Positions 13,816 to 25,500 of a stretch of DNA of 64,000 bases are shown here, piece after piece. This DNA comes from Branchiostoma floridae. Its lineage: Eukaryota > Chordata > Leptocardii > Amphioxiformes > Branchiostomatidae. The stretch spans positions 23,915,868 through 23,979,867 of the forward strand of contig NC_049987.1 of the NCBI RefSeq assembly GCF_000003815.2, read 5' to 3'. The stretch's first letter is position 1, and each line of letters begins with the position of its first letter. The position numbers and the translations under genes are program-made. Below the pieces are notes generated by a model. It worked only from the letters and a program-made list of their open reading frames with translations. It was not told where the DNA came from and did no database searches.

Positions 13816-14699
13816 TAAGCCAGCTCAATCCTGCATTTTAAGAATTAAGAAGAAGCGAAACGTAAATCCTAGGCTGCGACACTCGTAACAAGATGTAAAC
13901 ATTTGGTCTTTGATAGGAACAATCTTTACTTTAGCTCGGATGGACAAAATGTACGTATACAATCAGTGTATACATGTGTATATATTAATGGCACAACCAT
14001 TTTTTGATTGACATGTATGTGAATATTTTGTATGTCATCTTTGTTTTGTCATGAAGTCCAGGAAGATTTAGTGGTGTGTCCTAGGACACGTCACTAATGG
14101 ATTTTCAGATAAAGTCTCAAAGTCTCTCAATTCAGGTAAAACTTTATGTAAAAAAAGGTTGACGATAGAAACGTACATTGCAATGAGAGCTTCAGATGCT
14201 ATAATGCGCAGTTTGTGAAAATAACATCTTGGTTGACTCGGCACCTTTTATGGCTTCAGCTTATATCCCGATGCCATTAGTTTTGTAACCGCGCTGCGGC
14301 GTAAAAGTTTATAGATTGCCCAACGAATGGCACAAATAAAAAGGAATCATTTTACGCTGTGCGTATTTTGCTATCATTTCAGTCATTCATTTTGCACGTT
14401 ATGAATTATGGGGTTACGTAAATCCAATTGAGAAACGAGGTCTTATCGCAGTCAAAAGGCCTGGCGAAAACCTTTAGTTACAAATTTGTTAGAAGGCCTC
14501 TCTATAAGCGCAAGAGACTCGGCAAGGATGAGTCCTCCCACTGTTGACGCATGTGGCACGGTTTCTTCGACAAGCAATACAAAAGTACCATGAAATCTCA
14601 AGTGGAATGGAGGTTGCAAATCATTTTCAAATCTGTTAAAATCTCTCTTTACAAGCGCAAGGTGCTCAAAGTTAGGTTGAGTCTTCCCACTGTTGACGT

Positions 14700-15262
14700 A
14701 TGTAGCATGGTTTATTTCACTGGCAAATACGAATGTACACTGAATGTAGCACGCTTCCTTTGAGAGGCAATACAAATGTGCACTAAATTTTCCAATTTTG
14801 AGCAAGTGATCAGCAAGTGTCTTTGACATGACAGGCAAAACACTGAAAGTACAAGTAGCAGGGTTTCTTTGACTGGCAATACAAATGTACAAGGAATGTA
14901 GCACGGAGCACAGAATGTAGCACTCAATGTAGCAGTTTCTTTGACAGGCAACACAAATGTAGCACTGAATGTAGCACAGTTTCTCTGACAGGCAACACAA
15001 ATTTAACACTGAATATAGCACGGTCTCTTTGACAGGCAATACGAATGTAGCACTGAATGTAGCACGGTCTCTTTGACAAGCAACACAAATGTAGCACTGA
15101 ATGTAGCACGGTCTCTTTGACAGGCAACACAAATGTAGCACTGAATGTAGCACGAAGCACAGAATGTTGCACTAAATGTAGCACGGTTTCTTTGACTGGC
15201 AACACACATTTAGCACTGAATGTAGCACGGTCTCTTTGACAGACAATACAAATGTATACTGA
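14700..15262. repeat. Minisatellite, 44-base unit
   Basis: Units share GTAGCACTGAATGTAGCACG and TCTCTTTGACAGGCAACAC; adjacent well-kept units are 44 bases apart. Because 44 is not a multiple of three, one unit is read in all three frames along the array. Several minus-strand frames stay open and look protein-like (CYIQCYICVACQRD). I treat these as a by-product of the repeat. Confidence 0.85.
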
Positions 15263-16365
15263 ATCGGCCTCCGCGGGTGGAAAGTACCCTGAAATCCCAG
15301 ACGGGAGATTGCGGCATAACCGCGCACTTCATCTTCCAAACGGCTAGCTCTGTCTCTTTGTTGGCGTTTCTGGAGATAATGATCAGTTGTACTAAATGAA
15401 GTGCTGCGAAATTCACCCCACCCCAACAGGAATCAATAAACACTAAGGTTTCTGACCCGCCCTGCTCAGACGCCTCATTATAAGAGTGATAACTGGAGGA
15501 GTATCGGTTTTCCGACTGCGGTTAGTCAGTCTTTATGAGCGGCTTGTTCCGGCGGCACAGGCTTGTGAATAAACTATTTTTCAGGTGAAAGATTGCCGAA
15601 TTGGCGCCTCCGTTTGTCATCAGTGCGTTTTTTGCTGCGCTGGTTCGCTCCCAAATCCCCCGCTAAGTCATCATGTTTTTCAGGCTCTGTTGAAATGGAG
15701 ACGCGTTTAGATATGGGCGGCGCTGATGGGATAAATCAGTCTGCATGCAACTGTCAGGCGTAACTTTTGTTTGCAGCGTAACGCCAGTTCACCTTTATCC
15801 GTGAGATAACCTATATCCGTTGTTTTTTTTTAATATAAATTTTTAGATATATATAAACTTATGGAAAGTCGACCGACGGGGGGATCCAAATGCGAAATGT
15901 TTTCACAATATTTCAGTTTAAAACCGCCGTCTGTCGACTTCATACTCATACTGTGAATACCATGTCGACGGATATATGTTACCCCGCGAATAAAGGCGGA
16001 CTTGTGTTATAAGAAAGTAGACGTCGAGCGGTCGAGTGGCTAGGTTTAAGCATGCCCGTGTTCTGACAAGACGTTTAGTACTCGGGGAATGCACTTAACA
16101 CGGCATTCTCTACTCTAGTTGTAAAAATGTTTGCCTGACTTCAATTGAGGAGGTGGAAGGCAGTAGATGGACTCCACCTCCCAATACCGCGCAGGAGACA
16201 CAGATAACCACCCACTGCTCCTAGCCTCCACCAGGCACTCTTATTGGGTACGGATCGTAGTATTTGGCAAAATGAGTCCTTGGCCAGGAGAGTCAGTTTA
16301 CGCTGAAATTAACAATGCACCTTAAACTACGTCAGCCAATGAAAACCCTACGGTGACCAAAACTC

Positions 16366-16572
16366 CCCTGTCAAACTATTATCCCTATATAGCCAGCGTA
16401 GTACGTCCGATAGAGACTACACTCAAAAGGGGCTATGGGAATCTTTACCTGCCCCTTTTTGAAAGCATACCAAATTTTCCCTGACAAACTATTCTCTCTG
16501 TGGCCAGCGTAGTACGTCTGGTAGGGACTACACTGCCCACGGCCTCAAAAAGGGCTATGGGACTAGTATTAC
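16366..16572. repeat. Tandem duplication of about 113 bases
   Basis: GCCAGCGTAGTACGTC and GGGCTATGGGA recur in two adjacent copies just downstream of the last recognised gene E exon. Confidence 0.65.
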
Positions 16573-16574
16573 CT

Positions 16575-19500
16575 TTACCTTAAGAATAGCATACCTACCC
16601 GCTCAATGCTGCTGTTGGATGTGATGCCCAGGATAGCATCGCCAGGTTGATTACGTTGCTCCACCGCTGAATACGGCGGAAGGGACGTGGAATGAACTAA
16701 CCCTGCATGTTCGCGTTGTGAAGAAAAGGTCAACACTGTATCATATAAGTCCAGAGCTATGTTGTGACTACAAATAACGTACATAAATCATGCAGTCGTA
16801 TTGGCAATACGTCTGTACAAGAGGGAAATACACTGTCTCTGAAAACAGAAATGAATAGCGATGAGTGTTCGTCAAAAACCCATCGACGTTGTGCTCAGAA
16901 ATTACTCTTCCCTCGAGCTATTATTTGGAGATGAATATCCAGGGCTTTGGTAAGTCGATCGATGTACGCATCTGGTACTGAGACGTTCTTTAAAAGTTGG
17001 TAATGATCTTTACGCGTGTTAACACTAACTAACAATCAACGGGGTAGAATTTGGAAACGTTTAGACGTTTCAGTCAGCATCCGTCTAAAACGTCTGACCG
17101 TTTCCAACTTCTATCCAGTTTCTCCGGTAACTGTTATCTTACGTATATAATTAGCAATGATTTCACGTCCATAGTTCTATAATCACTGTGATAAGGTATC
17201 AGTATAATACTCTTCCCTCGAGCTTTTGTTTAAAACGGGGCTTTAGTGTGATTAGGCGATCGATGTTCACTTCCAATTTTAAATCCTCAAGGGCTTAATA
17301 ACCTAGGCTATGCTGTATCGACATACCTAAACACGTTATTAATACTTACGTGCCCGAGAGGTTTTTGATGATATATATTTGATATAAGAATAAACTATGT
17401 GTTTGTGAAAGGAAAGGTGTGACAAAAAACAGACGATTTTGATCATGAAAAGTCAAATCCTGCAACCATTGAAGTGGTACGTAGCCAGTCAACTCAACTC
17501 AGCTGCTTTAACCGTATGGTAAAAGGTGAAGCATAAAGGCGAAATATACCAAGTAAACTCAACTGACGAACACCTTTGACCCGTTTGCTGACGTCATTTC
17601 CCTTCACCTCACGTGGCATAGGCTTCGGGTTATTTCAACTTGAGAACTGATCGATAGCTTGCTGGTAAGCGCTTTACAGTGTGTACGGGAAAGTGTTTTA
17701 CTATGTCGATTACGGCCTCTATACGATTACTTTACCTGTGTAGGACAGTCCAACCAACTCCCATTTGTTCTCCCCCCGTGGGGGAGGGCGCGGTTTGAGA
17801 GTCCCGTACATCTCCTGTAGCTCCTGTAGGTCCTCCACACCGGAGTCAATGGTGCCGGTCTGGTACACGTACTTCGGCACGGGAGGCATCGGGCGGGACG
17901 CTGAGACACCAAAGAGATTAGTACGTACGTTGATATTCAACATAAATAACCAAGACCCTAAGTGTAGATACCCACGATTATCTCCTGTTGCTTAAGGAAT
18001 ATAAAACACAAACACAGCTCATCAGTATCAGCCATCCCCCAATAGAGATTTGGGCCGATACCGACTAACGAGTACGTTGCTGACTGTGGGCCATTTTAAC
18101 TTGAGATGGGTCAGACGATTGACCAAAATTCAAAAATTGTTGGGTAATGCGTTATGCGATAATTGTCTTTCTTTCTTTCTTTGCTTCTGGTAAACTGATT
18201 TTTTTTTTGCATCGGTCATAAAAAATGCAGCATCACGACCATACCAGCTAGTGTTACTATGCCGCTGCGAGTGACATACCATCTTGGTGAGACTTGCATA
18301 TCCAGCCCTTTCTCTTGGCGACGAGGATCACAACCGCTGCTACCGTCAGCAGTAAGGTCGCTCCGGCGGCGATGGAAGTGATGACGATAATGTCAGGGAA
18401 AGAGTCTGTAGAAGAAAACATAAGACTGGTGAAGGAGTCATTACCAAGGCCAAGGCCGACTTGACAAGATTATTGAGCAGACTTGAACAGGATGGAGTTG
18501 TTGGATGGAATTGACCATGGTGTTAGGCAGAGTCCTGGGCCAAGTTTACCAAGAGTGTTTAGCCGAGTTGACCAGGGTGTTGGGCCGATTTGACCAGGGT
18601 GTTGGGACGAGTTGAAAAGAAGGTTGAACCGAGTTGACCAGGGTTTTGTGGACGAGTTGACTAGGGTGTTGGGATGAGTTGACTAGGGTGGGATGAGTTG
18701 ACTAGGGTGTTGGGATGAGTTGACCAGGATGTTTGACCGAATTGACCAGAGTGCTGGGCTGAGCTGACCATGGCGTTAGGCAGAGTCTTGGGCTAGATGT
18801 ACCAAGGGAGTTGACAGGGATGTTGGACCGAGTTGACCAGGGTGTTAGGAAAAGTTGACCAGGGTGTTGGGACGAGTTGATCAGGATACTGGGCTCATTT
18901 GACCGAGCTATGTCCAGTATCAGGGTGAAGTGCACGAAGTTAGGGTGTACGAAGTTGTACGAAGTTGTCAGTCAAGTCAAAGTTCCTTCCCGCGCCTGAT
19001 GGCGCATAGGGCGGCGCCCATCTCCGTTTCAGTAGCCCTTGGGCCACACAACGCAATCACTACAGCAGGGGGCTAGTCCACTGGTAGTGGTGTGTGTTCA
19101 ACTTCCATACTCTTTCCCGAATGCTGAGTGCTAAGCAGAGAAAGAAGCATGTACCATTTTTAAAGTCTTTGGTATGACTCGGCCGGGGATCGAACTCACG
19201 ACCTACCGAATGCAAGGCGAACACTCTACCCACTAGGCCATTGCACCGGTACGAAGTTGTACTAAGTTACAACCGTTTCCCACTGGCTTGGAGGCTATAT
19301 CGGGAGTCACAGATGACGTCAAAACATTTATTGGATGACGTAATCTAACTAAGTTGTCCTAAGTTGTGCAAAGTTACGTGACGTCATCTAACTTCGGACA
19401 GTGGGCAGGGTAGGTCAAGAAGTGTACGAAGTTGTCCTAAGTTGTGCAAAGTTACGTGACGTCATCTAACTTTGGACAGTGGGCAGGGTAGGTCAAGAAG

Positions 19501-22500
19501 TGTGCGAAGTTGTCCTAAGTTGTGCAAAGTTACGTGACGTCATCTAAATTTGGACAGTGGGCAGGGTAGGTCAAGAAGTGTGCGAAGTTGTCCTAAGTTG
19601 TGCAAAGTTACGTGACGTCATCTAACTTTGGACAGTGGGCAGGGTAGGTCAAGAAGTGTGCGAAGTTGTCCTAAGTTGTGCAAAGTTACGTGACGTCATC
19701 TAACTTTGGACAGTGGGCAGGGTAGGTCAACAAGTGTGCGAAGTTGTCCTAAGTTGTGCAAAGTTACGTGACGTCATAACTTTGGACAACTTCGGACAAC
19801 TTCGTACACCCCCCGGCTGACTGTCCAAAGTTAGGATGACGTCATGGTTAGCGTGATGTCATAACTTCGGACAACTTCGGACAACTTCGTACACCACCCG
19901 GCTGACTGTCCAAAGTTTAGATGACGTCATAACTGCGGACAAGTTCGTACAACTTTGGACAACTTTGTACAAATTCAGACATCTAACTTAACTTAGGACA
20001 ACTTCGTGCATTTCACCCTGATACTGGACATGGGTGATTTGACCAGGATGTATGGCTAAGTTCACCAGAATATTTGCCAGAGTTGACTAGGGTATTGGCC
20101 CAAGTTGGCTAGGCGAATTTGGTAAAAAAACGTACCATCCTGATCCCTACAGCTGCATTGGTCAGCTTTTACATTGCTTTGAGTTTACTCTAAACTGTCA
20201 TGAGACTATATGCCATTTTAGATCACTATTTCTACATCTTACTAGATGATTCTTATATTATTGTGTCACAAGCAAAAGAATGTAACGACAATAACTTTGC
20301 AATGTTCAAGAAATGATATGTCTATCTACCTATCAAGCTAAGAGCTTAGTACTATGCTTTCCCCCGATAGTGGTTGGTCTTACTTTAAATGCCTATGTTT
20401 CATGTCTAAGAAGATTACTTGCAGATTTATGTCTGCTAGCTAATAGACTCGATAAAGTATCAAAGTATTTTACCTGATATCTGCAGATGGATGTTTCTCT
20501 TGACGGACCCAAACATGTTAGTCGCCCTGCAGACGTAATTTCCGCCGTCCTTCACAGCTACATCCGGTATGGTCAGGGATGACGCAATCTGCTGGTTTCT
20601 TCTCATTGTAACGATGCGACTGGAGCCAGCAGTCAACCTTTCCTCCTGACCGTGACTATTTCTCCACGTCCATGTGACGTCATGTGGGAGGGGGTCAGCC
20701 TGGATGGTGCAGCCTAGCCGAACGATTTCTCCAGCCAGCACGGACACAGAGGCGGTGTCTCCCTCTCCTTCTAGCGTCGGCTTTCCTGGATATTTGTTTG
20801 TTTGTTTATTAAAATTCACCACACAAGTGGTAGGGGCGAGGAAACAGGTGGTGACACCTTTGCTGGCCCTCGCCCCGACATAAAAATACAATAGATACAG
20901 CAGACTAAGATTGATTTTAAAAAAAACGACATAATCGATCAGACTACCGAGCCCTTAAATCCTGACAGGAGGCACACTTACATGCAGTAGACCAGGTACA
21001 CAGGTTATCTGACACAAAGTGACTTCAAATTCTATCATCAGTAGATTTCACAAGTAGCTGTTTGATATGATATGGTATCAATAAAACAGGATAGTATCCT
21101 ACAAACCACATGAGCAATGTGATAAACCATGTAAGTTGGCATTTACTAAAAGCATACCAAACTGAAATATGTATTCACTCCTTTTACATAGCCATTCATA
21201 ATGTTCTTGTCACATTTCCTAATAAAATAGATTAAATTAAATGAAGTTATCATAGTGGTAAATAACTTTTGGACTATAAATCTTACTCAGTGTCGTTGAC
21301 AAAAGGTAGTGGATGCTGTAGACCTGAAACAGCTGATCGTTTCAGAAATCGATTAAATTGCTTTTCGATGAGTGATCATTAACCTACGTATCTTATTCCC
21401 TGGCTGTCTATCTGTAATCGTTCACATCTATATGTACTGTACACTTTAAAACTAAGGGTGGTAGGATAGGAATTTCGGAGAAGGTGAAACGAACTGACCT
21501 ACTACGTCAATGAAAACGTCTTTTGCCCTCTGCGTGAACCCATTGCTTGTGGCGACACACTGATACGTCCCCTCCACGTCGTAGCGCACCCGGTGGAACC
21601 GCAGCGGGTTTTCCCAGTACAACTTTGTATCCTTCCGCCGCCACCTGACTTGAGGTTTCGGATTTCCATCCACGACACACTCCAAGGAAAAGTCTTCATC
21701 ACCTTGGAGAATGGAAATCCTTTCGTCCATGGAGGGGTCAATCTGTGGTGGGTCTTTGAAGAAAACCATCATTAATCTATGTGAAAGGTAAAAGCAATTT
21801 TGCTTGCAATGAAAGAATTGTCACCGTGGTTTTATTTGTGGTTTACGCTGTAAGCACTTCACTGCGATTTTAAACCGTCAGTGTTTTCATTACTTTATTT
21901 CCAGTATGTGACAGTGCTACCGTGAATTTTACCGTCAATTTTAATTACCACGTAAGGTATATAGGGGTAATGCTTGAGGCGTATGACTGTAAGTAGCAAT
22001 ACTTTATTTACATGGCTCACAACAAGTATATAAAAATTCATACAATGTCCAATATGAAAAGCGGCCCTGGTGGACGAATAGAGTAATTTCAAGTATAGAT
22101 AAAAGCACAAAAAGAACTAAAGGCAACCGTGGGACGCATCATGAATGACAAGACACGACATAAGACACAATTGCAAGACACGATTGCCACCGTGTGCTAT
22201 CTGGAAGGTCCAGACACAAACTATTACCATAACCTTTCACAGTACAGTGCTTGGGCTGAGTGATGTGACCGTCGTTTGGTGGGGATATTTTCTAGATTCA
22301 CGATTGCAGTTGAACCATTTGCGTTGCTATACAGCATACTTACACATAACCTCCAAAGTGACGGTCCCAGTGCCAATGGGAGGAAGGCCATTTTCCGCAG
22401 AGCACTTGTAAGTCCCTGCGTCTTGGCGGGAAACGCTTGGGATGTGGAAAGTCTGCTCCCTGTGGGAAACAGTAACTGGTCAATAGGCTGTTCAACCTTG

Positions 22501-25500
22501 AACCAAATGATGATGGCATGGCTTGATGGTATTCCTGAAGCCTTATGTCACAAGGTATCGTTCTACAAATGGCAAATACCCGCATCTATATACGATAAGT
22601 GGCAAAACAGGTAAGAAGGGTGATCTTTGATTACTCGCAGAAAAGGTTGGCAGTGCCATCAAACCAGACCATCAACTAAATGCCCTCCTGACGGTCGTTT
22701 TGGCAAGACACATTCTTCTTCTGTCGATGAAAGTAAGACATCTAGGTCATTTGAGGTAACAGTTGTTGCTCAAGCAATCGGACATGCCTTTCTCTGTAAC
22801 AAAATGTGTATCTTTCTTTGCTTGTGTGCTTGTTTGTTTGAACCTTTATTTATCCACGAGAAGCTCAAATCGACCTGAAGGTCACTTTTCATTGAGGTCA
22901 TGAGGGAGATTAGGGTCAGATGAAATATAACAGACATACAGTTTATATTGAGTCTTGATAAATATTGCAACAATAAAACTACATGATTACTTTATTTTTA
23001 CCTGATGTTGCCCCTGAGAAAACCGTTATGTCCAAGCTTCGTCCATTTAATGATTGCAGAAGGGTTTCTGTCGACAAGGCAGGTTAAGTTTGCGGGTTGG
23101 CCTTCTATGACGTGTACAGTTGATCTGGGTACAGATACACTTGGAGGGTCTGTAATGAAGGCAGAAAATATAGAAATCAACAGGTCCCTGTTTTAACTTT
23201 GCTTATCTCTTGATACTTACGTAAACGTAAGATATGTTAATAGATAGATCATCATCGTCATCCTCTTGCGTGGTGGAGCAAGTAAATTTGAGCTGTTGCT
23301 GAGCTTCATACCAGAAAGTGGTTCGTATCCCTCTAGACTTGTTTCTGTTTCTATTAGCTTCTTTTGTGTTGTGATAGGTCGTTTAATCTTTCATTTTGTG
23401 TCAGCGGTCCAGAGCTAAATAGATAGATATATGCTTATGCTTAACGTTTATCACACATACATACGCTTATTACACCGGTAAATAAAAGCCTGCAATACAC
23501 TTACAGTGTACGTTCAGAACACTCCAAGACTCTTGTACAGAACTAATTTCCGGGAATGGCTGACTGGCTCTACAGGTCAAGTTCAGGCCGTTGTCCCACT
23601 TTGTTAGTTGATGAAGAGAAAGCTTAGCTTCCACTCTCCCAACCCTCTCCTGCTGCCTCACATGCTGCCCACTGAAGGCCTGAGTACCGTTGTACCAGGT
23701 CAGCTCTGGCGAAGGGTGGCCACCAGAAGATACACATCGTAACACAAGCTCTTCTCCTACTCTGCTTGGCAGCTCCAAACCGGTCATCATTGGAGGACGG
23801 GGGACTGGAACTAGTGATACATTTCATAATGCAGAGAATCTAGAAGTTTCAAATCTGCCACAAAATAAGAGTGGGTCATTTCTGAGTCACAGCTTATACG
23901 GATTGTTTATGTTGAGAAACTTCATCTTTGAGTATAAATACAATCGAAGACAATATAGGACGCCATGACAATACATACAACTAATAATCTCTAGAATATG
24001 GATTATGCATACAACTGACATCTCTCGAATATAATGTCTTACCAACTACGGTCAGTTTGGCTTCTGTTGGGTCCAAACCCAAAACAGTGCATCTGTACAC
24101 CCCTTCATCCTGCCGTTGGACATTTAGTATCTGTAGATGATACTGCCCACGCAATGTGTCGCCAACCAACTGGACAAGACAAGACAAGAAAAGAAAATAA
24201 GTAGGTCAATGGATTAAGACAAAAGGGAGGTCTGAAATATGACAAATATGTTTTAGAATTGGCTATTATTGCTTTGTTGGCATGTTGTCGTAATTCAAAA
24301 ACGAAGAATACATTATACATATGGGAGTTCTACCTGATGGCGAGGGTATTTCGGATCTACTCTCTTGCCGGACGTTATGGGCCTCAAACCTGGTGGCCCA
24401 TCCCACCTAACAACGTCCTCTGGCGACAGGTCGCGGAAGCTACAGTGTAGTGTAGCTGTGTCGCCCAGTAGGACAGCGGTTGGCAGCGGAACTGCATCGT
24501 AGCTGAGACCACGGACTGCAACAAAATGCTTTGAAACTTACGGGTTTCTTTAACAAGAACGCATATATCTGGCAGTTAGCATTCAGATGACACGTCAAAT
24601 ATGTGCTTACGAATGGATATGGTCACTAATGTTCTGATACTATTTGCTTCATGAATATATTAATCATTACATTTATACAACATGGAGAGCTGGAAAGCTG
24701 GAGAAGACATGAACAAAAGTAGTAAAAATCCTTATTGCTCCACTTTGTCTGGTGCATGTGTCAGCAAGAGAATACGTTCATACATACATAAGTCAGTTGA
24801 TTATATTTCGATTACGTAAACATATGAGATATGATATGATTTATTTCCCACGTATGGACCAACAGGTTTATTTTTTGTATGGATTCATAAACACATTTAC
24901 CCTTCACGGGGCGCAAACTGCAATGATGAATCACCACGTATTTTTCTATAATCCTTCAGTCGGCTGCACAACGATTTGTATGTATCTAGGTCAAGGCTAA
25001 CGTGCTTACGTGCGGGCAACGACAACTTCACTGAGCTGTAACTGGCAACCAAGAGTCCAATGCGAAAACATATAAGTTATGTTGTCTTCGAAGGCAAAAC
25101 ATCATTCATACCAGCTTTGATGAATCTGATACATGTAAAAGCTGTCCGTGGTTAAGATAGACCTTTGTAGTGATTGTACAATTTACCCTGAAGTCTTGAG
25201 ATATAATACATGACAAGCTTTATTGACAAGACATATATGAGTTGACATATATGAATACTTGTCAATATGTTTGAATTGTACCTTCACTGAAGGGAAATAT
25301 ATTATTCTTGCCGGGGTTTTCTTCGTCTTCGTCAAATAAGGTCAATGACCTGTACCAGACGGCTGTCACCATGGTTACTTCGTTACTGGTATAAGAGGCG
25401 CCATGTGGTGATGGATTACACAATGTAGCAAGAGGCAGGAGGGGCTGGTCACAGTTGCTAGGCTAGACCATATGAAGCACTATCATTCATTTGCTTGCAA

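Larger units (their letters stand above)
5874..16365. other. Spacer between gene E and gene F
   Basis: About 10 kb with LINE remnants (9.5 and 13.4 kb), simple repeats and a 44-base minisatellite. Open frames such as 6219-6479, 8463-8732 and 10572-10880 lack splice-compatible or family-like features. Any terminal exon of gene E should lie at the right end of this stretch, but I could not identify one. Confidence 0.5.
18910..20031. mobile_element. 1.1-kb inverted-repeat (foldback/MITE-like) element in gene E intron 8
   Basis: The two ends are inverted copies of about 32 bases, containing ATGTCCAGTATCAGGGTG next to GCACGAAGTT. No transposase frame is visible. The inside consists of a 78-base tandem array, an inverted arrangement of ACGAAGTTGTCC-type motifs on the right, and a nested SINE. 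I see no convincing target-site duplication outside the ends, so the class is uncertain. Confidence 0.65.

Noticed and set aside
17765-17995. Plus-strand open frames opposite the tail exon (also at 39325-39588) as separate genes
   Set aside because: They are the reverse of a conserved minus-strand exon with good splice sites; no start context or family pattern supports translation. They are noted only as a possible reason for nucleotide constraint.
19201-19260. tRNA gene at the SINE head
   Set aside because: Box A-like and box B-like sequences are present but no full cloverleaf; the 12-base target duplication shows it is a SINE.
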